A DNA stretch of 64,000 bases. Origin: Hoeflea sp. GTDB taxonomy: Bacteria; Pseudomonadota; Alphaproteobacteria; Rhizobiales; Rhizobiaceae. A model generated the notes under the pieces. It was not told the DNA's origin and ran no database searches. It saw only the letters and a program-made list of their open reading frames with translations. The DNA is taken from assembly GCA_020637795.1 (NCBI GenBank), contig JACKJT010000001.1, forward strand, positions 62,001-126,000, read 5' to 3'. A program made the position numbers and the translations under genes. Positions 37,153-45,872 of this stretch are shown here, piece by piece (position 1 is the stretch's first letter; each line of letters begins with the position of its first letter).

Positions 37153-38289
37153 TCAGGTCCTGACTTCCACGGCGGTTTCCAAAGGGTACGCGCCGTGGAA
37201 CCCGCGCCAGTGGGCGACTGCAAATCCGAGAAAGACAACAGCCCAGCCCTGATGCAGCAGCGCCCAGCCAACCGGCACCTGGGTGAGGATGACGACGATC
37301 CCGATCATCGCCTGGACGGTGACCATGCCGAACAGCACCACCGCGCGGCGGCAATGGGTGCTGCCCCGGCCCCGCCGGATCGACGCGACCATGTGCCAGA
37401 GCGTCAGGGCAAAGAGCAGGTAGCCGCCCAGACGGTGGACGAACTGCACGGTCAGTTCGTTTTCAAAGAAATTGCGCCAGGCCGGCGAAATCTCCAGAAG
37501 TCCTGGTGGAATGATCGCGCCGTTCATCAGCGGCCAGGTGCTGGAGGCAAGACCGGCGTCGAGACCGGCGACGAGGCCGCCGAGATAGATCTGCACCAGA
37601 ACGAGGCCTGCAAGGGCCCCTGCCCCGCGTTGCAATCCGATGCTTGGAACCGGATCGTCCGAATGCCGGGCCAGTCCGCGCATCACCCAGATAATCGCCG
37701 CGAAAATCAGACAGGCAAGTGTCAAATGCGTTGCCAGCCGGTACTGGCTGACATCGACCCGGTCGACCAGGCCCGAGGCCACCATCCACCAGCCGACGGC
37801 GCCTTGTAGTCCGCCCAGAACCAGAAGCCCGAACAGGGGCCAGCGCAGGCGCTTTTCAACGCGTCCGGTAAACAGGAAAAACAGGAACGGCACGCCGAAC
37901 AGCACGCCGACGCCGCGGGCCAGGAACCGGTGCGCCCATTCCCACCAGTAGATGGTCTTGAACTCATCGAGGCTCATGCCCTTGTTGATCAGCTGGTATT
38001 CGGGGATCTGCCGGTAGAGCTCCAGCTCCTCCTGCCATTCGGCCTCGCTCAAAGGCGGGATGACGCCATGGATCGGTTTCCACTCGGTGATCGACAGGCC
38101 GGAATCGGTCAGGCGAGTCGCCCCGCCAACCAGCACCAGCGCAAGAATGGCGACCAGCACGATGGAGAGCCAGACACGCTGCGCCGCCCGGTTGCGCCGG
38201 ATGCGCTGCTGCTCGGCAATCACTGGACTGGCGCCCGGCGACAGTGTCTCCTGGTTTTCAGTGTGCGGAGCGGTGGTACTGGCAGTCAT
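37153..38289 (-). CDS. ctaA: Heme A synthase, COX15/CtaA
   Basis: A 378-residue membrane enzyme with eight helices. The first pair carries VLVGGATRLTDSGLSITEWKP split by the loop, with WEWAHRFLARGVGVLFG providing a haem His. The second half repeats the pattern (FVHRLGGYLLFALTLWHMV). It oxidises haem O to haem A for aa3-type oxidases. The start at 38289 (MTASTTAPHTENQE) is preferred because AGGAAG lies nine bases before it; an ATG at 38298 is also open. Convergent with argC. Confidence 0.93.
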   Translation of the reverse strand: MTASTTAPHTENQETLSPGASPVIAEQQRIRRNRAAQRVWLSIVLVAILALVLVGGATRLTDSGLSITEWKPIHGVIPPLSEAEWQEELELYRQIPEYQLINKGMSLDEFKTIYWWEWAHRFLARGVGVLFGVPFLFFLFTGRVEKRLRWPLFGLLVLGGLQGAVGWWMVASGLVDRVDVSQYRLATHLTLACLIFAAIIWVMRGLARHSDDPVPSIGLQRGAGALAGLVLVQIYLGGLVAGLDAGLASSTWPLMNGAIIPPGLLEISPAWRNFFENELTVQFVHRLGGYLLFALTLWHMVASIRRGRGSTHCRRAVVLFGMVTVQAMIGIVVILTQVPVGWALLHQGWAVVFLGFAVAHWRGFHGAYPLETAVEVRT

Positions 38290-38477
38290 GGACGGCATCT
38301 TCCTTCAAACAACACGGCGGACATGTGCACCACAGCTTGGTGCAAGGCAAGGGCCATGGCTTTGCGGCATGCCGTCGCGGCGCGACTGCCGATCCCGCTT
38401 TCCCTTGCGTTCGGTCGCAAAGCCGCTATGTCGGGGGCTGCACCCGTTGGAACGCACACACTCACAAGGCCTGCCCC

Positions 38478-38696
38478 ATGCCCGTCCGTCTCAAGAAGCT
38501 CATCGGAATGGTGATCATCGTCGCGCTGGTGGTGATTTACGCGCTCGTCGCCACAACGATCGCCACCTATCGCCTGGCGGAATCGGCCTGGTACGTGCAC
38601 CTGCTCTATTTCCTGTTCACGGGCGTTTTGTGGGTGGTGCCGGCCATGTTCGTGATCCGCTGGATGGAGCGGCCGCCGAAGAACAAACAGGCCTGA
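38478..38696 (+). CDS. DUF2842 family membrane protein
   Basis: A 72-residue protein with two transmembrane helices (LIGMVIIVALVVIYALVATTI and VHLLYFLFTGVLWVVPAMFVI) and a basic tail (RWMERPPKNKQA). This is the DUF2842 pattern, common beside ctaA/COX15 in alphaproteobacteria. Its function is unknown, although the recurrent pairing suggests a link to oxidase biogenesis. An AAGG element precedes the ATG at 38478. The frame extends upstream, but that part shows no conservation. Confidence 0.82.
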   Translation: MPVRLKKLIGMVIIVALVVIYALVATTIATYRLAESAWYVHLLYFLFTGVLWVVPAMFVIRWMERPPKNKQA

Positions 38697-38865
38697 CGCC
38701 CTGCCGCATTCGCCCGCGCCGAGCCGATAGACCGGTCCGGGCGTTAACCCCGCGTTAGCCTTCCGTCAGGCTTTTCTGCGCCCGACCATCCCTGTTTACC
38801 CGAATTTTGACACTCCGGCGTCATGCTCCGCGCGAGAAACAAGAACTCCCGAGAGCGTTGATACC

Positions 38866-40092
38866 ATGGCAAATGCACAGGACATTCCCGCGCCGCTGGC
38901 CTCGGCCGCAAAGCGCGCCCATCCGACTGCAGAGCGGCTTTCGGCGCGGGTGACATCGAGCCTGGAACCCGTCACCGACCTGTGGCAGGCGCTGGAAGCC
39001 GATCCGGCGATGACTTTTCACCAGAGCCGGGCCTGGGTCGAGGCATGGGCTCAGGGGACCGGCGCCGAGCTCGCTGTCGTGACACTGGAGCAGAATGGAA
39101 CTCCGTTTGCCATCCTGCCGCTCGAAATCGACAAGATGAGCGGCCTGAAAATCGCCCGTTTCTCAGGAACCGCCTATTCGAACGAAAACACCGGCCTGAT
39201 CAACACTGTAAAACAGAACCGCATCGCACCGGTTTCCGCTGCCCAGCTGGCCGCCGCGTTGAGCCGGGCCGGGCTTGCGGCCGACATCGTGCTGTTTGAC
39301 AAGATGACGCCGGATGGCGCCGCCCGCGTTCCGTTTTCGGAATTGCCGCGGGTTTACCACCAGAATCCGAGCTTCCAGCTTCCCCTGTTCGAGGACTTCA
39401 ACGCGGTGCTGGCGCAGATCAACGGCAAGCGCCGCCGCAAGAAATTCCGCGTCTCCGAGAGGCGGCTTGAAGCCATGGGCGGATACAGGCACATCACCGG
39501 CAAGACCGATGCCGAGGCGCTTAGACTACTCGACACATTCCTCGAACAGAAGCCGGTACGGCTGACCGCCCAGGGACTTCCCGACGTGTTTGCGGATCCC
39601 GGCATTCGCGCCTTCCTGCGCCGGCTTGCCACCACGCGCGACGCCGAAGGCAAGTCTGCGCTCGAACTTCACGGCATCGAACTTTCCGGCGGCGAACATG
39701 CGGGCCGGATCATCTCGGTTGCCGGGCTGACCATCAAGGACCGCCACGTCACCTGCCAGTTCGGCTCGATCGACGAAGAGGTCGCCGCCGATGTCAGTGC
39801 CGGGGAACTGCTGTTCTACCGGATGATCGAAGCCGCCTCGGCGGCGGGCCACAAGGTTTTCGATTTCGGTGTCGGCGACCAGCTCTACAAGCGGTCCTGG
39901 TGTCCACAGCGCACCGAACTGGTAGACTGCTATGCGCCGCTCAACCTCAAGGGACGCCTGGCCGCCCCGTTGATCGCCGGCATGATCCGGCTGAAGCGGA
40001 CGATCAAGACCTCACCGACGCTTCACAAGTTTGCCGCCCGGGCGCGCAGCCTGACGGTACACAAGCCGAAGCCCGCAGCGGAAGCCGACTGA
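38866..40092 (+). CDS. FemAB/GNAT-like protein (CelD/BcsL type) for polysaccharide biosynthesis
   Basis: A 408-residue cytosolic protein with a GNAT-fold domain. The pattern TFHQSRAWVEAWAQGTGAEL at the start and GELLFYRMIEAASAAGHKVFDFGVGDQLYKRSW near the end (in two parts) match the CelD/BcsL group of exopolysaccharide and cellulose loci. Such proteins may acylate or aminoacylate sugars or peptides. The text KRRRKKFRVSERRLEAM is a basic helix. It is the first gene of an exopolysaccharide cluster and is convergent with the Wzc-like gene. Confidence 0.8.
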   Translation: MANAQDIPAPLASAAKRAHPTAERLSARVTSSLEPVTDLWQALEADPAMTFHQSRAWVEAWAQGTGAELAVVTLEQNGTPFAILPLEIDKMSGLKIARFSGTAYSNENTGLINTVKQNRIAPVSAAQLAAALSRAGLAADIVLFDKMTPDGAARVPFSELPRVYHQNPSFQLPLFEDFNAVLAQINGKRRRKKFRVSERRLEAMGGYRHITGKTDAEALRLLDTFLEQKPVRLTAQGLPDVFADPGIRAFLRRLATTRDAEGKSALELHGIELSGGEHAGRIISVAGLTIKDRHVTCQFGSIDEEVAADVSAGELLFYRMIEAASAAGHKVFDFGVGDQLYKRSWCPQRTELVDCYAPLNLKGRLAAPLIAGMIRLKRTIKTSPTLHKFAARARSLTVHKPKPAAEAD

Positions 40093-40128
40093 GCGCGAGG
40101 ATCCGCGCGCAATCGGCGCCGGCTGGGT

Positions 40129-42252
40129 TCAGGCTGCAGTGCTGCGGTTGCCGAGCGGGCTGACCGGTTGGCCAGGCGTCATCAGCAACACATCCGCAAA
40201 GCCCTGGGCGTTGAATTCCGCCAGCAAACGGGCGACTTCGGTTTCGTCGGAGCGCAGGATGGAGAGCACGATCTCGCCGCGCTCGGCACGGGCGATGCGC
40301 GCCACCGAGGCCGCATCCGCAGCACCGCATTCGACGATGACCAGATCGTAGGCCTCCGTCAGCGCATCGATGATCATCGGCAGACGGTCGATGGCGCGCA
40401 TGGCGCGCCGGGCGTTGGAATTGCCACGCGGAATGATGTGGGCCGCCGACAACCGGTCGGGATGGATGGAGTCGGCAATGCTGATTTCGCCGCACATCAG
40501 ATCCGTCAGGCCCGGAAGCCGCAGGGATTCCGCCATCAATTCGGTCGGGCACGCCGATCCGGTGAGATCGATCAGCAGGGTCTTTAGGCCGTCGCCGGCA
40601 ACCGTCCGGGCGAGCATGACGGCTGCCGCGGATCCTTCATCGCCTTCGGGCGAGACGCAGACAGCCACCGGGATCACGTCGGTCACAAGCTGCTCGGCAA
40701 CCGCCTCGACACTGAAATCATCGGCGTCATTGGAAATATGCGGCAACGCCCCCGTAGCTTGCGGGGACGACTGCGCTGCGGCAGCGCCCGATGCCGCCGG
40801 AACCGCCGCCTCGGCCGGCACCCGGTCGACGGAAGCATCCCGCACCAGCCCGGATGAGGGCCGCAGGGCCCGGCCGGAGAACAGTTCGCCCAGCATCACG
40901 CCGATCGACGACAGCAGGAATGCCGCAAGCGCAGACACCAGGATGATCGGGCCGGTTTTCGGGAAGTAGGCTTCCGACGCCGGCACGGCGCGTGAAATCA
41001 CCCGCGCATCGGCCGGCAACGCCTTGGGCTCGGTGCGCGAGGCTGCTTCGCGATAGCGAGCGAGATAGGTTTCCAGAAGATCGCGCTGGGCCGCGGCCTC
41101 GCGCTCAAGCGAGCGCAGTTCGACCGCCTCCTCGCCTTCGCGGGCCGATCCGGCTTTCAGCTGGTTGAGCTGCGCCGTCAGTTCCTGCTCGCGAATCCGG
41201 GCCACTCTGGCGTTGCTTTCAAGACTCGAAAGCACCTTGCGGATTTCCTTGAGGATCTGCTGTTCGACATCGGCCAGTTGCGCGCGCAGTCCTTTCATGC
41301 GCGGATGCGCTTCAAGAAGCGTGGTCGACAGGTCGGCGAGCTGCGCCCGGACGTTGCCCTCGCTTTCGCGCAGCCGCTGGATGACCGGTGAATCGAGCAC
41401 ATCGGACACCGCATCGACGGCCTGACCGTTCTCGAGCGCATTGCGCACGGATTGCGCACGGGCTTCGGAGTCCGCCCGTTCCGCCCTCACACGGCTCAAT
41501 TCCGTCGAAATATCAGACAGTTGCTTCGCGGCAATGGTGTCCTGCTGATTGACCAGCAACAAGCCGGTGCGGGCGCGGTACTCGGCGACCTTGCTTTCGG
41601 ATTCACGAACCTTTTCCCGCAGCCTGGCGATTTCCGGCTCGAGCCAGGCGCTGGCGTCGGTGTTGCTTTCAAGCTTGGCGCCGGACTGGAAGGCCAGGTA
41701 GGCGTCAACCAGGGCGTTTGGCACCTGGGCGGCAAGCGCCTCGTCTTCCGACGAGAACTCGATGCCGATCACGCGCGACTCGGGCACCGCGTAGACATCG
41801 AGCTTCTTGTAGAATTCCTTGAGGATGCGCTCTTCGGCGGGCACATCGAGCGGGTTCTTCTTGAGGCCGAGCATGACCAGAAGATCACTGATCGCCGAAG
41901 GATTGGCGGCGGGATCGAATTCCTCGCGCGAGGAAAGATCGAGCGTGCGCGCCACCTGCTTGATCAGATCCGTCGACCGGAGAATCTCGACCTGGCTGGT
42001 GACCGCACGGTCATCGAACGTAGTGTCTGTCGCCGGCTGGTTCTGATCGCTTGAATAGACCGGTTCCCGGGTTTCGATCAGAAGCCGAGTTTCCGACTTG
42101 TAGAGCGGGTTGAGCATGCCGGTGACGATGAAGGCCAGACCAGCCGCGCCAGCGGTCAGACCCGCTACAAGCGCTCTCTTCTCCCAGACCGCCTTTACCA
42201 GGCGGCCAAGGTCAATATCCACATCGGGTTGTGTCATTGGCGAGACAGACAT
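40129..42252 (-). CDS. Wzc/ExoP-like polysaccharide co-polymerase with degenerate ATP-binding domain
   Basis: A 707-residue inner-membrane protein. It has an N-terminal transmembrane helix (residues 28-48), a periplasmic coiled-coil region (about 180-400, ending with QLNQLKAG and LRSLEREAAAQRDLLETYLA), and a second helix near 430-448. The C-terminal domain resembles BY-kinases but its P-loop reads VSPEGDEGSAAAVML: the Walker A Gly-Lys-Ser/Thr is lost. The A' motif TLLIDLTGSAC is partly kept and there is no Tyr cluster at the end. It probably controls chain length without kinase activity. It is divergent from the Wza-like gene. Confidence 0.87.
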   Translation of the reverse strand: MSVSPMTQPDVDIDLGRLVKAVWEKRALVAGLTAGAAGLAFIVTGMLNPLYKSETRLLIETREPVYSSDQNQPATDTTFDDRAVTSQVEILRSTDLIKQVARTLDLSSREEFDPAANPSAISDLLVMLGLKKNPLDVPAEERILKEFYKKLDVYAVPESRVIGIEFSSEDEALAAQVPNALVDAYLAFQSGAKLESNTDASAWLEPEIARLREKVRESESKVAEYRARTGLLLVNQQDTIAAKQLSDISTELSRVRAERADSEARAQSVRNALENGQAVDAVSDVLDSPVIQRLRESEGNVRAQLADLSTTLLEAHPRMKGLRAQLADVEQQILKEIRKVLSSLESNARVARIREQELTAQLNQLKAGSAREGEEAVELRSLEREAAAQRDLLETYLARYREAASRTEPKALPADARVISRAVPASEAYFPKTGPIILVSALAAFLLSSIGVMLGELFSGRALRPSSGLVRDASVDRVPAEAAVPAASGAAAAQSSPQATGALPHISNDADDFSVEAVAEQLVTDVIPVAVCVSPEGDEGSAAAVMLARTVAGDGLKTLLIDLTGSACPTELMAESLRLPGLTDLMCGEISIADSIHPDRLSAAHIIPRGNSNARRAMRAIDRLPMIIDALTEAYDLVIVECGAADAASVARIARAERGEIVLSILRSDETEVARLLAEFNAQGFADVLLMTPGQPVSPLGNRSTAA

Positions 42253-42496
42253 GCGCAGCTACTCCGTACTTGTACTGACCCGCAAGCGTAAAGGAACATG
42301 GTAACGCAAGGGTTAAAGGCGAAGTCAGGGTTCCTTTACCTTTGCCCCCCTCGCCGCCAGACAAGCGATAGAGGCCTTTTGCGGCACCTACAGAGCAGCC
42401 CCTTTCAAAAAACACCGGAGTTTTACCAGCCGTTAACCCTAATGGATCGATAACGGGTTTCGAATTTTGCACGTTTCGCGTGGAGCACCCAAAAGA

Positions 42497-43072
42497 ATGA
42501 AACCCGCCCAGTCCAAAGCGACACATCTCCTGGCGGCCATCATGACCGCGGTCATGCTGGCAGGATGTTCGGGCTATCAGCCGGCTCCGCGGGCATTCCA
42601 CGAGGCGGTGATGCAGCCCTACCGGCTTGACGCCGGCGACCGCCTGCGCGTGACCGTGTTCGAGCAGACCGGACTGACCGGCACCTACACGATCGACCAG
42701 TCCGGCTATATCGCCTTCCCGCTGATCGGCGCGGTACCGGCACGCGGACGCACCCTGCAGGAACTCGAGGGCAATATCGCCGCGAGCCTCAGGCAGGGCT
42801 ATCTTCGCGATCCGGACGTGTCGATCGAGATCGACCGCTACCGATCCTTCTTCATCATGGGAGAGGTTGGCCAGTCAGGCCAGTATTCCTATGTCGCCGG
42901 CATGACCGTGCAGAACGCCATCGCCATTGCCGGCGGCTACACGTCGCGGGCAAACCAGCGCAATGTCGACATTACCCGCAACATCAACGGCAAGATCATG
43001 ACGGGACGGGTCCGGATCACCGATCCGATCCTTGCGGGCGACACCATCTACGTGCGTGAGCGGCTGTTCTAA
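42497..43072 (+). CDS. Polysaccharide export lipoprotein, Wza/ExoF-like
   Basis: A 191-residue protein with a lipoprotein signal (VMLAGCSG, Cys-23 acylated). The Poly_export domain follows: YRLDAGDRLRVTVFEQTGL, GYIAFPLIGAVPARGRT, then an SLBB-type segment RSFFIMGEVGQSGQYSYVAG. It forms the outer-membrane export channel or its periplasmic ring. It is shorter than E. coli Wza, as usual for rhizobial ExoF proteins. The ATG at 42497 is preferred over the upstream TTG at 42467. It is the first gene of a rightward operon running to 47134. Confidence 0.9.
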   Translation: MKPAQSKATHLLAAIMTAVMLAGCSGYQPAPRAFHEAVMQPYRLDAGDRLRVTVFEQTGLTGTYTIDQSGYIAFPLIGAVPARGRTLQELEGNIAASLRQGYLRDPDVSIEIDRYRSFFIMGEVGQSGQYSYVAGMTVQNAIAIAGGYTSRANQRNVDITRNINGKIMTGRVRITDPILAGDTIYVRERLF

Positions 43073-43076
43073 CCTC

Positions 43077-44258
43077 ATGGCAGCACACGAACCCTTGCGG
43101 ATCCTTCATTGCTTCCGGTCGCCGGTGGGTGGTATTTTCCGCCACGTCCGGGATCTGGCGGAAGAACATGCGAAGGCCGGTCACCGGGTCGGAATCCTGT
43201 GTGATTCCACCACCGGCGGCGCCTATGAGGACAAGCTTTTCGAAACGATCATGCCGCACCTGGCGCTTGGGCTGACACGGTTGCCCATTCGCCGGTCGCT
43301 GGGGCTATCCGACATCACCTCGGCCTTGAAAACCTTCGGTGAAGTCAAGAATTTGCAGCCGGATGTGTTGCACGGACACGGCGCCAAGGGCGGCGCCTTC
43401 GTGCGGCTGATCGGCTCACGGTTACGGGTATCAAGGTCTCGCGTTGCCCGTTTTTATTCCCCGCATGGCGGGAGCCTGCACTATGACGAGAGGACCTTGC
43501 GCGGACAGGCCTATTTCGCCATCGAGCGCCTGCTCGAGCGCTGGACCGACAGCCTGGTGTTCGTTTCCGACTACGAGCGGCGTACCTACGAGAAGAAGAT
43601 AGGGGTGCCGCGCACTGCCTGGCGGCTGATCCACAACGGGTTGCGCGATAACGAGTTCGAACCGGTCGTTGACGATCCACAGGCGGTGGACTTTCTCTAC
43701 ATTGGCATGATGCGCGACCTCAAGGGCCCCGACGTCTTCATCGAGGCCCTGAGGCGCGCCGAGCAACTGGCCGGGCGCCCCCTGCGCGGTGTCATGGTTG
43801 GAGATGGCGAGGACAAGCCGCGCTATCAGGCGCGGCTCGACCTGCTTGGCATGGGCGACCGGGTCAAGATGCACGACGCCATGCCGGCGCGCGAAGCCTT
43901 CGCGCTGGCCCGGACGGTCGTCATCCCCTCGCGGGCGGAATCCATGCCCTATATCGTTCTCGAAGCGGTTGCCGCAGGCAAGCCGGTGATTTCCACCGAA
44001 GTCGGCGGCATTCCCGAGATTCTCGGCAAGGGATTTGCCGGATTTGTGCCACCGGGGGACATCGAGGCGCTGGCCGGCGCGATGGCCCACGCCATCGCCG
44101 ATCCGCAATGGCTGCCGGACGCCATGCCGGATATGACCGCTTTCCGCGCGAATTTCTCGGCCCAGACCATGGCTGATCGCATGGCGGCCTTGTACCAGGA
44201 GTGCCTCGAGGGACGACTTCGGAACAGTCCGGGCGCTGTCGCGTCAAGCCTTTCTTAG
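43077..44258 (+). CDS. Group 1 (GT4) glycosyltransferase
   Basis: A 393-residue GT-B enzyme. The N-terminal Rossmann domain begins LRILHCFRSPVGGIFRHVRDL; the C-terminal domain has VDFLYIGMMRDLKGPDVFIEAL, then the EX7E motif in IPSRAESMPYIVLEAVAAGKP. It transfers a sugar from a nucleotide donor to the growing repeat unit on the cytosolic face. The start codon is four bases after the stop of the export lipoprotein gene, indicating tight coupling. The specific sugar is unknown. Confidence 0.9.
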   Translation: MAAHEPLRILHCFRSPVGGIFRHVRDLAEEHAKAGHRVGILCDSTTGGAYEDKLFETIMPHLALGLTRLPIRRSLGLSDITSALKTFGEVKNLQPDVLHGHGAKGGAFVRLIGSRLRVSRSRVARFYSPHGGSLHYDERTLRGQAYFAIERLLERWTDSLVFVSDYERRTYEKKIGVPRTAWRLIHNGLRDNEFEPVVDDPQAVDFLYIGMMRDLKGPDVFIEALRRAEQLAGRPLRGVMVGDGEDKPRYQARLDLLGMGDRVKMHDAMPAREAFALARTVVIPSRAESMPYIVLEAVAAGKPVISTEVGGIPEILGKGFAGFVPPGDIEALAGAMAHAIADPQWLPDAMPDMTAFRANFSAQTMADRMAALYQECLEGRLRNSPGAVASSLS

Positions 44259-44306
44259 GGAGCGCGTGCTATTCCGGTGGAGTAAAACTCCGGGGAGAGT
44301 TCGACC

Positions 44307-45872
44307 GTGAACAAGTTCGACCGCGACGACGCGTTCAATTCCGAAGGCATCCGCAAGGCCATGGCCGAGATCAAGGTCAAGCCGAGCCTGAAGGGCGCGG
44401 ATGGCCAGCCGGTCGTGGAAATGAGCCGTCTGGCGCGCCAGACCGCCAACCGGCTTTCCGAGGAAAACTACTCCCCGACCATGATCATCGGCTCGCTGCG
44501 GCTATTGGAATTCGCGCTGCTGGCGCTAACAGGGTTCATCATTCATGCACTCTATGTCGGCCTCTCCAGCGACGCCACGGTGTACCTGTATGCACCTGCC
44601 ATCCTGACGGGCTCGACGCTTGCCGTCTTGCTGATCCAGATTGCCGACGGTTACCAGGTTCCCGCGCTCAGAAGCGCGCTCAGGACATTGCCAAGGGTGC
44701 TGAGCGCCTGGACCATAGCCGTTGCCATCATCTCCGTGCTGGCGTTCTTCATGCAGTACGGGCTGGCGTTCTCGCGGTTCTGGTTTGCTGCCTGGTACAT
44801 TTCCGGAGCCATTGCCCTGATCGTCCTGCGCAATGTCGTTTCGTTCGGCATCCGGCGCTGGGCCAGGAACGGGATCATGGAGCGGCGTGCGGTGATCGTC
44901 GGCGGCGGCGACATCGCCAAGGCGCTAATCCGCTCGATCGAGCAGGACGCCGACAACGATATCCGTATCTGCGGCTTCTTCGATGACCGCGACGAGAAGC
45001 GTTCGCCACCGATCATCGCCGGCTATCCGAAACTCGGTAACATCGACGCGCTGGTGGAATTCGCCCGCCTGGCGCGGATCGACATGCTGATCATCGCCAT
45101 GCCGCTGAACGCGGAAACGCGGGTGCTGGAACTCTTGAAGAAGCTCTGGATCCTGCCGCTCGACATCCGGCTGGCGGCGCACGCGAACAAACTCAGGTTC
45201 CGGCCGCGCGCCTATTCCTATGTCGGCGCGGTTCCGATGCTCGATATCTTCGACCGGCCGATCACCGACTGGGATTCGGTCGCCAAGCGGGCCTTCGACA
45301 TCTTCTTTTCGCTGCTGGCGATCGCGCTTTTATGGCCGGTCATGGTCGCAACGGCAATCGCCATCAAGCTCGATTCCAAGGGGCCGGTGCTGTTCAAGCA
45401 GAAACGCCACGGCTTCAACAACGAAGTCATCGAGGTGCTCAAGTTCCGCTCGATGTACACCGAGCAATGCGACCCGACAGCCCGCGCCGCAGTCACCAAA
45501 GGCGATCCGCGCGTCACCAAGGTCGGGCGCTTCATCCGCAAGACCTCGATCGACGAACTGCCGCAGTTCTTCAACGTGCTGCGCGGCGAGCTCTCGCTTG
45601 TCGGACCTCGGCCGCACGCGGTTGTCGCAGCTGCGCATGACCGGCTGTTTGCGGAAGTCGTCGACGGCTATTTCGCCCGCCACCGGGTCAAGCCGGGCGT
45701 CACCGGCTGGGCGCAGATCAACGGCTGGCGCGGCGAGATCGACAATGACGAGAAGATCAAGCAGCGCACGGCCTGCGATCTCTATTACATCGAGAACTGG
45801 TCGCTGCTGTTCGACCTCAAGATCCTGTTTCTGACGCCGCTCAAACTGCTCAACACGGAAAACGCCTATTGA
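44307..45872 (+). CDS. Polyprenyl-phosphate sugar-1-phosphate transferase (WcaJ/ExoY family)
   Basis: A 521-residue membrane enzyme. Four N-terminal helices (from LLEFALLALTGFIIHAL) are followed by a Rossmann-like domain (RRAVIVGGGDIAKALIRSIE) and the C-terminal bacterial sugar transferase domain: KRAFDIFFSLLAIALLWPV, VIEVLKFRSMYTE, RKTSIDELPQFFNVLRGELS and VGPRPHA. It attaches the first sugar phosphate, often glucose-1-P or galactose-1-P, to undecaprenyl phosphate, starting repeat-unit synthesis. The start is GTG with GGGGAGAG six bases before. Its stop overlaps the next gene start (TTGA). Confidence 0.93.
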   Translation: MNKFDRDDAFNSEGIRKAMAEIKVKPSLKGADGQPVVEMSRLARQTANRLSEENYSPTMIIGSLRLLEFALLALTGFIIHALYVGLSSDATVYLYAPAILTGSTLAVLLIQIADGYQVPALRSALRTLPRVLSAWTIAVAIISVLAFFMQYGLAFSRFWFAAWYISGAIALIVLRNVVSFGIRRWARNGIMERRAVIVGGGDIAKALIRSIEQDADNDIRICGFFDDRDEKRSPPIIAGYPKLGNIDALVEFARLARIDMLIIAMPLNAETRVLELLKKLWILPLDIRLAAHANKLRFRPRAYSYVGAVPMLDIFDRPITDWDSVAKRAFDIFFSLLAIALLWPVMVATAIAIKLDSKGPVLFKQKRHGFNNEVIEVLKFRSMYTEQCDPTARAAVTKGDPRVTKVGRFIRKTSIDELPQFFNVLRGELSLVGPRPHAVVAAAHDRLFAEVVDGYFARHRVKPGVTGWAQINGWRGEIDNDEKIKQRTACDLYYIENWSLLFDLKILFLTPLKLLNTENAY

